Source of the DNA: Lasioglossum baleicum
Taxonomy: Eukaryota; Arthropoda; Insecta; Hymenoptera; Halictidae
Direction of reading: 5' to 3'
Length of the DNA: 64,000 bases
NCBI RefSeq assembly: GCF_051020765.1
Contig: NC_134935.1
Location: 5,581,579 to 5,645,578, forward strand
Shown here: one piece after another, positions 12,726 through 24,100 of the stretch
Layout of the letters: each line of letters starts with the position of its first letter
How positions within the stretch are numbered: the stretch's first letter is position 1
The notes under the pieces: model-generated
What the model saw: only the letters and a program-made list of their open reading frames with translations
What the model was told of the DNA's origin: nothing
Databases searched by the model: none
Translations under genes and position numbers: made by a program

Positions 12726-14415
12726 TTAGAACTTCTCTTCTTCAAGACCATGTTTGAAGAACATGAGTACAGGCACGGATTCACCATCGATGTCGCGATA
12801 TTCCATTAACGCCACCAGACCGTCGATGTCCATAGATTCACCGGTGAAAAATTGCAGATCTTTGAAGCGACTCAAAACGTCTTTCATCACTTTATTGGTG
12901 TTCGTTTTGAATACGTCCACCTGATCGGGTGCTTTCTCTTCCAACTTTGCGACTAATCTAAGGAAACATATATTTATTATATGTATTACATTACCAGAAT
13001 ACCTCAGAAGAGAAGGGAAAAATGGGAGCCAACGACTCCCATAGTTGGAATAGATATTGTGAGAAAGAGGAAAATCGGAAATGTGAGTTGTGCGGAGATA
13101 CCTTTGGAGATCTTGCATTGAGGAAATATGAAGAATGACCGAGGAAGCTAGAGAGAAAAAGGAAAGAGTATAGAGAAAGGTAGGAAAAAGATAGTTCAAA
13201 GCAAAGTGTACAAGTGTAAACAGAGTCCCTCAAAGGCCAGAAGGCCAAAAATAAAGCATTTCGATTAGATATATTACATAAGAACAAAGCAAGAGTTATA
13301 TTAATATTGATAATTACTTTTTCATGTAATCCTTCAGATAAAGAGTGTAAGATTTCTTGTCGTTGAATGCGTAAGTTTCTTGGAGTCGATGATTTAAAAC
13401 TACATCAACTCCGCTTTCTACGGCTACATCTGTGCCTTCGTCAGCTTCCTCCGCGGATGGATTGAATCCAGCGATTTCTATTTCTCCAGCTTTACGGGTC
13501 ACAGTCTAGTTTAATTTCAAAATAATTATTAGTTGGCGATCATTTAATTTCATTGCTTAACTCAATAAAATATTTAGTGTTTTACCTTGCCATATACTTC
13601 ATACATAACATCGTCGATCAGTTTCATCTTATAGGTGTCTGAGAACATCTCATCACCTGCAATACAAAATTTTTTGATTATTAGACTTCACAATCTTTCA
13701 CAATGGAAATACACTTCGTGAGAAGTAATCGTTTTTCAAAGTCATAGAGAATTACTCGAATGTTTTCCCAGGTGTATTGGACCCGACTATGGATCTTTAT
13801 GTAAAATGAAAAGTTTGCGCATCAATTGTAAGATGCAGGAGCTAAGTACTTTATACCCTTCATGAATAATTTTAATGTGGTGAAAATAATATATTAATAC
13901 TCTTAAAGTCATTTCATATTTTCACTGTTTTAAATTGCACTTGCTCATTTTTGTTATAAATGCAAAAACTCCGGAATCTAGTGATTATATACTCATAAAT
14001 TAATAAAATTGGAACCTTGAATTCGAATTGAAATTCTTACGAGTTCGTTCATTGTTGTGAGTCATTGTTCTCAACAATCTTGCGATCGAAAGGAGTTAGT
14101 TCAGACATATGGAGAGGTTATAAATGAGAATGTTGAATATTTAAATATTAAGATTACAGATCTTTGATTGTGTTGCACAGGTATAACATAAAATTACATT
14201 TAAAATAATTATATACTTGCGAGAACATGTTTTAAGAATGTTATTGTCAAAGTATCGGTGTTCGTAATAGAAACGTCAGTACGAGTATCACTTGAATGAA
14301 ACTCGACTAATTTATAGTTTGGTAGAATAATTAATGAAAAAAATATTAATTACACGTGTTAGATGAGGATATTCTGAAGAAACTTACCGGTGAAAATATC
14401 TTTGTAGATCCTCAT
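12726..14415 (-). CDS. Tctp: Translationally controlled tumor protein (TCTP)
   Basis: TCTP is a small, abundant cytoplasmic protein of growing cells, linked in insects to Rheb/TOR growth control, and it also binds calcium and microtubules. Four coding exons on the minus strand join in phase: 14415-14388, 13656-13586, 13505-13318 and 12957-12726 (stop TAA), for 172 aa, the normal family length. The start MRIYKDIFTGDEM is typical and sits in a strong context (cacc before ATG). Both family signatures are present: IAGFNPSAEEADEG near residue 45, and FKDLQFFTGE followed by LVALMEY in the last exon. The C-terminus VLMFFKHGLEEEKF is complete. The gene is divergent from La, with about 1.06 kb between the start codons, and convergent with usp. 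Introns 1 and 3 are 731 and 360 bp; intron 1 contains a decayed MITE. No anomaly is seen in the coding sequence. Confidence 0.97.
13791..13981. mobile_element. Decayed TAGACTGCGG-family MITE in Tctp intron 1
   Basis: The left end reads GACTATGGATCTTTATG followed by TAAAATG, and the right end reads AAATGCAAAAACTCCGG. Internal sequence such as TTCACTGTTTTAAATTGCAC matches the better copies. Both ends have mutations, so this is an old insertion; boundaries are approximate. Confidence 0.6.
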
Positions 14416-15473
14416 GGTGGAAGATGGAGAAAGATTTAATTACAGCTAAACTAAATAAGATACAGTCACCCCGACAGAGCGAACCGGAAGGGAGCGATGC
14501 TATTCGAAGAAGCAGCCAGCTTCACTACACACTCATACCAATGTCTAAGATTCAAAATATACTAAACTCACAAACATTTTTCATTTTTCTACATTTATCA
14601 GTAGACTGCTGATCTTTGTACATTTATGACTTCAATAAATGTTAGAAAACAAAATTCCACAGAATTTAGTACGATTCTTATTTATTTCAGATCTGAAAAT
14701 AACACTTTACATGATTCCACTTTCTTAAAATTTCTCTACAAAAATTAAAAATTGCATAAACATCCGCGGTCTAATCAGTATAATTTCTAATTGCATAAAT
14801 TTCCGCTAGGATAATCAGTAAATTCCAGGAGAGCGACCGCGATCTTCCGCATTACATGTTTTATTTTAATACGTAGATTGATTTTGCTACAATTGTTTTT
14901 ATATTTTACTGCGCAACAAATACTTCACGATCACACAAGAGTGTAATATATTATAAATAGAATACCTTTCATTGCTGAATATATATTTACATGTTGTAGA
15001 AATAGTACAAATAGTAATGAAAACCTGTATAATTTTGAAAATCAAAAACAGTTATACGTTCATTTCCGGTTGCAGCTTACGAACTGCTGTGTTCATAGTA
15101 TTTGAATTATTCCTTGTGATGAAATCAGATGAAATAAATAAAAGTAAATGAAAATTAAACAGAATTGTATAATACCGCAACTACAGGAAAGATAAAAGGT
15201 TAAAATCAACGTAATATTTACAGTGTTCGTTCTAATTACATATTTTCATGTTTGACGTAGTGCTCTCTGGTGCTGCGCACCGATACTGTTAGTGTTAGGA
15301 TATTCATTTGTAACCTCTATTTCCGGTTTTAGTGAACATATTTAGGGGCACGTTGGGCACGTGTGAGTCATGCTGTTTTGCGATTAATTGTTACAGTTAA
15401 TCAATCTTTCGTTTTACAAAGAACAAAAGTAGTGGAATTACTTCGAACTCGTGTTTAGTAAAAGTACGAGAAA
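14416..15473. promoter_or_regulatory. Divergent Tctp/La upstream region
   Basis: About 1.06 kb separates the Tctp start (minus) from the La start (plus), so both promoters and 5' UTRs must lie here unless a leader exon is elsewhere. The part next to Tctp (14430-14530) is richer in GC and, on the minus strand, contains pyrimidine tracts (TCTTTCTCCATCTTCCACC) of the kind common in 5' UTRs of translation-related mRNAs. I do not see a clear TATA box for either gene. Near 14606-14775 there are degraded ends of the TAGACTGCGG MITE, with ATCAGT on each side. Confidence 0.5.
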
Positions 15474-18400
15474 ATGGAAAACGGAAAGGTGGAAGTTAAA
15501 ACCGATATTGCGGAAAATGCTACAGCCGACAAGGTTGCGTGCGAGAAGCCGGTCAAGAATGTTGAAGAGTGTTCTGTGAAAGTCGACAAAACCGACGAGG
15601 TTAAATGCAAGAAGTCGGATTCTAATGCTGAAGAAAATTCCGCAAAAGATGAGGTAAAAGAAGAGGTTACATGTGAGAAGCCGGTCTCTAATGCTGAAGA
15701 GAAATCCATGGAAGTTGAAGAGAACTCCGCAGAAGTTGAAGAGAAATCCACAAAAGTTGAAGAGAAATCCACAAAAGTTGAAGAGAAATCCACAAAAGTT
15801 GAAGAGAAATCCACAAAAGTTGAAGAGAAATCCACAAAAGTTGAAGAGAAATCCTCAAAAGTTGAAGAGAAATCCACAAAAGTTGAAGAGAAATCCACAA
15901 AAGTTGAAGAGAAATCCATAAAAGTTGAAGAGCCTTCCAGCGAGCTTCTGACCAAGATAAAGAATCAAGTCGAGGTATTATTTCATCATTCATTTCGATA
16001 AAGGATCATTTCGAGGTTCATACATATTTAGTTATGATCGGACTGCGGATCTTTATGCGAAATAAAAATATTCAGCAGCGAGAGTTAAATAAAATTTCAT
16101 TTCATCTCCTAATGGTTCTTTACATCTGAAAACAACATACTTTTCACTGTTTTACATTTCACCTAGCCAATTTCTAAATGAATGCATAAAGATCCGCAGT
16201 CTATTTAGTTATGATCTATCTACGAGGTGTCCAGTATTGTTATGTATTGACCTTTCAAGCTAAATATGCAGCGATACTTGCAACGAATTTCACATGTATA
16301 CCTTGAGAATGCCTCCTCGTGTGCTAGTTCTAGCCATGCCTGATGTAGAATATGAATAATGCAAATCGAAGACGATGAAGTATTAATGATAAGTTTAATT
16401 TTTGAGTTCTCTTGTCAATTCAACAAATTCAACGAATAGAGTCTTTTGTATAAGATATTTCCTTTAAAATTAAATATGCATTTTGCATGTCATATGATAT
16501 TATATGTATGAATGTTACAATGAGTAATGGTATTAAAGTAGGATAAATAAATAAGGAAAGTTTAGAGACAAGATCTATAACGTTTCGATTTGTTATAATT
16601 AGTTATTGTTACAAAATAAAAATTTCCTATCTGAATTGCAACAATCTAGAGTGAAATAGACATTTATTTTCTTTTTTAATATGTTTCATAAGTTGAAAGT
16701 AATGTAATATCTTCACTGTCTTAAATTACACTCACTCATTTTTGCTGTAAATGCATAACTTCACGACACATAATTTCTTTAATGCAGTTCTACTTCGGAG
16801 ATGTTAACATGCAGAGGGACAAGTTCCTCATCGAACAAACAAAATTGGACGAGGGATGGGTGCCAATGACCATTATGTTTAACTTCAAAATGTTAGCATC
16901 TATGAGCAAGGATGCTAACGTGGTTCTAAAAGCTTTAGAATCTAGCGAACTCATCGAGGTATCAGAGGACAAAAAGAAAATTCGTCGTTCTACAAAACAT
17001 CCTCTACCTGTTTATAACGAAGAATACAGAAAAGCACAGGAAGCTCGAACAGTTTATGTTAAAGGATTTCCAGTGAACGACACAAATATCGAGAAACTCA
17101 AGAACTTCTTTAACGCTTATGAACCGTTTGAAAATATTATCGTAAGTATTCTCGCTTAAAATATTCCTCATTTATATATTGAGGAAACTGGTGAACAAAT
17201 GTTTAGATTTTCAGATGGTTTTTTTTATTTGATAGATGAGGAAATATAACGATTCGGACAAAAAGTTACGGTTCAAAGGATCTATCTTTATTCAGTTCAA
17301 GACACTGGAAGATGCTAAAGCTTTTATGGCTAGAGAACCAATGAAATATGGAGATACTGAATTAATCAAAAAGTGGTCGTAAGTGTAACGAGGTTTCTTT
17401 TAAGTTCTTGATTATATATCATTTTTGCACACCTCGATTAATTACATATAATAGGAGATATGCATATAATATGTAATAACATACTTAAAATTTTTAGAGT
17501 TGATTATTGCGCATTCAAGGCAAAAGAAAAGGAAGACAGGAAGCAGAAAAGATCTGAACAGAAAGCAAAGAAAAATGACACTGTTAGTATGAAAGCAATA
17601 ATTTCGTTTACTTCAAATAACGAGTAATTAAGTTACAATGTAAACGATGTTTCTTTCAGGGGAAAGAAAAGGACGACGTTGAAAGTGGAGAGGAAAATAA
17701 GAAGGAATCAAGCTTACCTAAGGGATGTGTAATCCACTTTTCCAATGTACCTGAAGATTGTTCACGAGAAGATATCAAGGAACGTTTAGGAGAACTTCAA
17801 GCCAACATTGCATTTGTTGATTTTAAGATCGGAGACAAAGAAGGTTGGGTTCGCCTGCAAGGAGAGAATACTGCGAAGACTGTAGTTGACAAAATGCAGG
17901 ACAGTAAAGTAAGCAACCTGAAACAGTCTCTCTAAACTATTCATTCGTGGTACATCGATATTCATTTAACTTATCTATTTCGAAAGGTATTGATCCACGA
18001 GAAAGAAGTTGTATGCCGGATTCTGGAAGGCGAGGAGGAAGACAATTACTTAGCAAAAGCGAAAGTAGATATGACAAACAGTAGGCAAAAGTTTGAGAAA
18101 CTAAAACGTTCAGGCAGAAAGGGTAAGTTGTTGCGAGATACAGTAATAAAAGTAATAGATGATCAGTGGATCTTTATGCAAAATAAAAATTTTCTACCTG
18201 AATTGCAACAAACTGGAATACAATATAAATTTACTTTGTCTTTTAATATGTTTAAAATACGTTGAAAATAATATAATCCTATTTTTTAATTCTTCTAATG
18301 TTTTTACAAATTTTTACAAATGCATAAAATCCGCTGTCTAGTAATAAATAACATTTAATTATATAATGATGCTTTGCCATGCTAATACTGAGGGATTATC

Positions 18401-18597
18401 TGGATCTCGCTGAGTTGAACTCCAACTTTTACTGAATAATTAACGATTAAATGTTATCTGTTCATCGTAAAAGTATACAAAATTGTATAATTTATGAATG
18501 GTATGTCTCAGGTCGTAACGCGCAAAGGGGACAAAGGAAGAGGCGTAACAGTGACACTAATGACGGATTTCAATTTAAAAAGAAAGCACTTGAATGA
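15474..18597 (+). CDS. La: La ribonucleoprotein (La autoantigen homologue)
   Basis: La binds the UUU-OH 3' ends of new RNA polymerase III transcripts in the nucleus, protects them and helps them fold. Seven exons join in phase: 15474-15974, 16788-17141, 17236-17378, 17498-17582, 17660-17908, 17987-18122 and 18512-18597 (stop TGA), for 517 aa. Residues 1-167 are a charged N-terminal extension ending in repeats. The La motif begins QVEFYFGDVNMQRDKFL across the exon 1/2 junction. RRM1 follows, from RTVYVKGFP (RNP2) to KGSIFIQF (RNP1). A lysine-rich linker comes next, then a C-terminal RRM-like domain from GCVIHFSNVPEDC to GWVRLQGE. A basic tail (GQRKRRN, then FKKKALE) looks like a nuclear localisation or retention signal. 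The N-terminal extension is much longer than in typical La proteins, where the La motif starts near the N-terminus. Introns 1 and 6 each carry a MITE. Confidence 0.96.
15714..15944 (+). repeat. 21-bp coding minisatellite, 11 heptads in La
   Basis: Eleven successive 21-bp units encode seven residues each: VEENSAE, then five VEEKSTK, VEEKSSK, two VEEKSTK, VEEKSIK and VEEPSSE. Several central units are identical at the DNA level, so the array has expanded recently. The peptide is acidic and lysine-rich and may form an extended helix or stay disordered; the regular S/T next to K could be phosphorylated. Because the unit is a multiple of three, other frames and the opposite strand are open too; those are shadows. 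Confidence 0.95.
16040..16203. mobile_element. TAGACTGCGG-family MITE in La intron 1
   Basis: The left end reads GGACTGCGGATCTTTATGCG and the right end GCATAAAGATCCGCAGTCTA. The flanking direct repeat is longer than in other copies: TATTTAGTTATGATC at 16025-16039 and again at 16202-16216, overlapping the last TA of the element. Confidence 0.8.
18160..18340. mobile_element. TAGACTGCGG-family MITE in La intron 6
   Basis: It begins about 37 bp after the exon 6 splice donor. The left end is mutated (TGATCAGTGGATCTTTATGC); the right end is GCATAAAATCCGCTGTCTA. The flanks GTAATAGA (18152-18159) and GTAATAAA (18341-18348) match at 7 of 8 bases, consistent with a hAT-type duplication. Confidence 0.75.
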
Positions 18598-18866
18598 AGT
18601 AAAGAATGTAATTAATGACAAGCCAAACAAATTCCACACTTTCTCAGCTATGTATATTAATCTTATTTTTATTATGAGGACACACAAAGATACACGTGTA
18701 TACATCGTAGAAAAGATGGATGTTACACTGATACAAACTCAAAAGTAGGCACCTTCGTACGCATATTTTTTGTTACATGTGAGCAGTGTGTATATTATTT
18801 AAAAGATAAAAATACGACGCTCTTTATATTTATAAGCTGTTCATTATTTCATTCTCATGAAATCCC

Positions 18867-18872
18867 AATAAA
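18867..18872 (+). terminator. Candidate poly(A) signal of La
   Basis: AATAAA 270 nt after the La stop codon, in an AT-rich 3' region on the plus strand. Confidence 0.45.
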
Positions 18873-20231
18873 TGATGTACCTGCGACGTAACAAAAAAGT
18901 GATTCTATCAGTTTGTACACTTTGTTGCGTTTTGGAATAATCTCCACAATGCTCCGACTTTTATATTTCTAACATTTACGCAGTTTGTTAACTCTGCAGA
19001 AGTTGTCGCTTGTCTAATTCATACAAGAGAAATCTGTTTAATATTTGCAAGTACATTATAATTAGTACTAACACAAATTTGATCTATTTTCTAATAGATT
19101 TTTAGCAAAACTAGTATTACAACACAGATTTAACAATACTGTATCGCTCAGATATACTGCGATTCAAATTAAGTTTTTAGGCTACCTCTGCGACGTTACT
19201 ATTCTTTCATTCTCATCACTAAATATTTTATAGTGGAAAGATGTATAGATTAAGAGAGCTATACGTAGTAGTTTCTTTTTTTTTTAATTACAAAATCTAT
19301 TATTTCATTGTATTATATGTAAGCAATGTGTATTGCTAGTTTTATTTACGACACCCTTTATAAAAATTCTCCTATCCTACTAAGCGTGAAAAATATTCTA
19401 GGATATAGAGAAATTATTAAATTTACGTTCGTTTCATTAAGAATGATGTTGAATGTCGTAATTAAGAGTAGAGAATATTTGAAGAAATAAAATATGTATT
19501 TTAAAAATCCCCGTTTTTTCTAATAACTTCATTGAATATTTTCGCGATTGCAACTAATTAAAGAAATTTTGGAACAGGAAGATAATATATAGTGCCATAA
19601 AGAAATATTTCGTTTATCACCCTGTATAAAACTGTAATTTATTCAAACTCAATCAATTATTCACAATTTTATTCTTTAAAGTAAGATATCATTTGGTGAT
19701 TAGGGCTTTTTGTTTTACTGTACTGTGAAAAAATTTTCAACTTAATAATATGTCAAAGTTAAAATTTTTATTTTTAACTCAATTTTAATTGACATTTTTC
19801 ATTTGTCACAACTTTATCAGCGCTTAGAATCTTTTAAAAACGTTGCTTTAACAATTCGAGAAGACGAACCTATTATATCTAATTCTCTACAGTTTATTCA
19901 CTATTTTATCCATACATTGATTATTATTTAACAGCTTCTGTGTATATATTCATATATATATATATATATATTAATTTTTTTCGCAGCAGAACTCTTTAGA
20001 GGCAGTGTATAACGATTCTGTACACTTAGACTGCATGTGTTACTTTATACAGATACGGGAAGTAGATATAAAAATGTATAACGTAAAACAGTTTCGGTAA
20101 AGTAATAATATATACAATAATTACAGCGTGCTTCGCGTAAATTGAATGCTGATTCTATGAAATAGTCTTTATCGAAATAGTACATCGGCATTCAGAAGAT
20201 CTGAAAGTCGTAGACATCTTGTTCTCTTGCT

Positions 20232-20294
20232 TCACTGTATTACTGAAGTCAGTAGAATGAAAAGGGTAACTATCACTATGATAGCGAGAAAAAC
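20232..20294 (-). other. Possible tail-anchor terminal exon
   Basis: On the minus strand a splice-acceptor-like TATTGCAG ends at 20295. It is followed by 20 codons that are almost all hydrophobic (VFLAIIVIVTLFILLTSVIQ) and then a stop. This looks like the last exon of a C-terminally anchored membrane protein. I found no matching upstream exon in the 850 bp before YLPM1, and T-rich DNA can give such a stretch by chance, so the call is weak. Confidence 0.2.
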
Positions 20295-20603
20295 CTGCAA
20301 TATACAATAATTGTGTAAGACATTAGAATACCTTGTTCACAACGTTCTAAGAAAATAGAAAAAAAGCAACACAGTATTTTACGCAGCTAATTGTAATAAA
20401 GAACACAAAAAATTAACATTAGTATTAACGGATCAAATAAGGAGGAAAATAAAACTTTAGCATCTACAAATTTGTAGACAGAAAAACGTATTTCACAGGT
20501 ATCCATTCCAATGTATTTTTACATAAAACTTCAAATTTTAGCACATTGTTTCGATCATTCACACATACATTGTACTTTGCGGATTCGATTATGAAGAGAT
20601 GTA

Positions 20604-20683
20604 TTGGGTTGGCAAATAAGTTCGTTCGGTTTTTTACATTGGAATAAATTACAAAAACCGAACGAACTTAGTTGCCAACCCAA
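20604..20683. mobile_element. 80-bp mariner-like MITE
   Basis: The element runs from TTGGGTTGGCAAATAAGTTC to its near-perfect inverse ending GTTGCCAACCCAA, with TA at 20602-20603 and 20684-20685. It is little more than two mariner ends back to back around a short AT-rich loop. Confidence 0.85.
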
Positions 20684-21139
20684 TACTTACATATACACGT
20701 ATAATTAAAATGAGAGAAATGTAATAATTTTACATTACATTCATCTGAAAGATGTTTATATAACAATATTCAAAATCGCGTGGAAATTATTAATTGATTC
20801 ATGGCAAATATTATAAAACTGTAACAGTAAATTGCAGTGTTTCATACTAGTCGTAAGAAAACAGTCTTTACGTGCGATAAGATCTCTTTTCTTCTTAATA
20901 TCAACAAATTTCATCTATTAAGTTCGTTTCAATACGATAACATTAATCTTTTTCGCAATATACACTCCGTAGCGTAGGTCATTCATTAGTTTTTCATTTG
21001 TAAAAATACAAAAAACTTTTTGTCTAAGTGTCTAGATTTCTGTTTAATTAGTCGTATAAATTTGTAGACTAGAACTTACAAGCAAACAATGATAATTTCA
21101 CTTCTAATCTTTCCTAAATATTCTAGAAGTAAAATTAAA

Positions 21140-24100
21140 TCATATATACTTTGTGCGTGTTAAAGCGCTCCCTCCTTTCGTTGGATCCATCATACGATCC
21201 CAGTTGGTGTGACCAACCACGAATCCCACAGCACGCATTTTTTCTTGCTCTTTTCGTTCCTCTAAATCGGCCCACCTTACCTACAATCCACACGATATTG
21301 ATATTGCATCATAAAATATTAAAAATAGTGAAGATCTACTTACGCGTTTTTTGCCAGAAGTATCCTCCATGTTGTAGTAATCCGGAACTTGAAGGAAGTC
21401 CTTCATCGTTTGGACTTTTCCCTCATTCTTCTTCTTTGCAAGACCATCCAAACGATCTGCGTAATATGTTAATATAATTGTTATAAAACGAAGTATTTTT
21501 ACATTACACAATAGGTTACAACCTATGTAAGTTACAACTTACCTAACTTATCTTCCGCTTCCATGCGTTCCCATTTACTCACACCCTTAAAATCACAATT
21601 GTTACTTTATAATTCCGCTTACGTAAGTTCAGATATCGTAATTGTTATAACGCGAAATTAAAGAAGTTATGGTATAGGAGTTAACACTAAATTTCACTCA
21701 ATGATCGTTCTAAAAAATGTTTTAAGAATAACTGTTATTTTGAACGAATGCACAAGTCATCTTTTCCCTTCGTATGTTCTTTTTAAACATGGAGGAAAAC
21801 TTACAACACCATCTTGAGCATCCTCTTGACTATCTTGGCTATCTTCGTTTTGTTGAGATACTTTCTCTTGCGTTTCTTCGCTATCTTCCATGTGCACCTT
21901 AAAAACAGAAAACATAAAATAACGTTCTCCTACAATCATGAATGGCTTTGAAATTGTTTTCCAAACCAACCTCTTCGATTGCCTGTTCTTGTAACATTGA
22001 ATTAACATCCAGCTTTTGGTGATAACTCGGCGTTGGCTCGAAGTAGTCTATAATTCTGTTTATTTCATCTTCCGTACGATTGTGAACGTTTCTCTTTAAA
22101 CAAATTTGTAAATCCATTTCCATTTCACACACGTATACCTAGAAACAAGTATCTATAGACTAACACTGTTAAAAAACGAACTATTTCCATCGAAAGAAAA
22201 CCTACTTTGAAGCCTTTGGTTTTGGCAAAACTCCACATTTCTTCGTAGTCGGAGATCTTTTCGTTAATACAGTCTAATATTATAAAATTAAAGAAACCAT
22301 CGGTGATGTTTTTCTTGAACGCCTTTACTAACGAAGCCACGTAACTTTGCTCCATTGCCTCTTCGTATTCATAGACCATTTCCTAAAATATTTTTTATTG
22401 ATCACGTTGAAGCAATTGGTATTCAATAATTATATATAGACTGCGGATTCTTGTGCAAAATGAAATTGTCTGCAATTTCTTGTGTCCGGTAAATAGGACC
22501 AAAACTTTGGATTAAAAAAACTTTGCTTTTTAACAAAATCGTCTAGAAACATTTGACGATACAAAGAAAAGGTTGATAAAATAAATTACAGAATGCCTTC
22601 AAATTAATAAAAAACTTTCAAGTCGTCACCAGATATTCTTAAACTCTTTTCACCTCGTTTTAAATGTCCATCGTTTTAAATCCACCTTGTCATAAATATA
22701 TCAAATCCGCAGTCCAGTTATATAATGAAAAAATCATACCTTGATGATCACTTTCTTGCCATTATCGTCAGTAGATTCTATTTCCTTCTCAACTAAGAAA
22801 TAGTCATCGAGACTCAAAATCCTTGGCGCAGACCCTCCTTGTTCCACTTCTTTGTCCTGTAAAAACAAAAGATTGTACATTCGCGCGAATACAATCGAAA
22901 TTTTATTCGGAAAATTAGAATTTACCTTTATAAGTTTTGCAACGAATGATTTTCCACTGCCCGGAGGACCCCTTAAGATAATGGTTATTTTTGGTGGTCT
23001 GTTCTGGCGACCAGGAGCACACAGTAAGTCATCCACCATTGTGCAGTTCGGTGTCTTCGCCAGTTCCAAAGTCTTTGGCGCAGGTTCCACCACATTGTGT
23101 TGAACATCTGCAACACTGTAACGTATAACTTGAATTTACCAGGAGTTCTTTCCAGTCTAAACGTTGATTGTAAACGTATCATTCAACAAAATATAAATAG
23201 ACCTCTTATGTAACATAAAAAGAAAAAACAAAATCAGTTTGTGAAAGATAAATAATCAATTTTCACATTAAATGTACTTTTGATATTTTTCGAAGTATAC
23301 CTTCTAGTTCGGTCATAAAAACTTTGCACAAGGTATTAAGACGTTGAACGTAATTGAAACCGTTGTAAAGAGAACGGAAATGCTTTTTTGAAGCAATTGT
23401 TGATGATAGTAATAATTGTGAAATTCCTGAAAACGATGTATATTTTCCAGGTTCCCATATCTGGGTAAAAGAAAGCTTAAACTACAAGAAACATACTCAG
23501 GTATAATACAAATATCGAAAAATAAAACATGTTTGTATTATATTGCTGCATGTTTCATGTGTTCAACTTGGAGCTTACGAATAGTCCGAGGACGACAAAA
23601 ATGCCATCGTTTTGTTGAAAAATGACAAAATCTTTAAGGTGTACGTATAGAAACGAGTCCATCGAGCATTTTAACTATAAAACATTAATTGTATATAACC
23701 ATACACATAAACATATAGATTTCGATATGTAACGAAAACCAGCGGTTTTCAAAAAACACTGACGCTGCAGAGACACAAACACACTGTGTGTTTATGTATT
23801 ATCAACAGTCTGAAGACAGAGCAGAGTTTGCATAAACAAGTCTTCATACTTTATGCAAAATGCAACGTTTGTCTTAAATAATTTGTAAATGGATATACCA
23901 ATGTGTTATAACTCGAGTCCGTGTAAGAACACAAAAGTCGTAAAAGCATTTATTTTACAATGTTTCAAAAGTATCAAAACAGTTAAGGCGCCGATTTAAT
24001 AATTGGTGGCACGTACCTGGTGTCTGTTGGTTTTGTCTCAACGATGTTCTTGTTTGTGTTCTCCTGCCAGTTTATATTTCCTTTTGATCTAAAGAAAGTT

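Larger units (their letters stand above)
18598..21139. other. Convergent La/YLPM1 interval
   Basis: La ends at 18597 going right and YLPM1 ends at 21140 going left. The interval holds their 3' UTRs, a small mariner MITE (20604-20683), a TA microsatellite near 19948-19971, and a possible short hydrophobic terminal exon on the minus strand (20232-20294). No complete gene is evident. Confidence 0.55.

Noticed and set aside
15455..15993. Open frames on the opposite strand and in another frame across the La repeat
   Set aside because: They exist only because the 21-bp repeat is a multiple of three. The plus frame at 15474 has the La motif in phase downstream.
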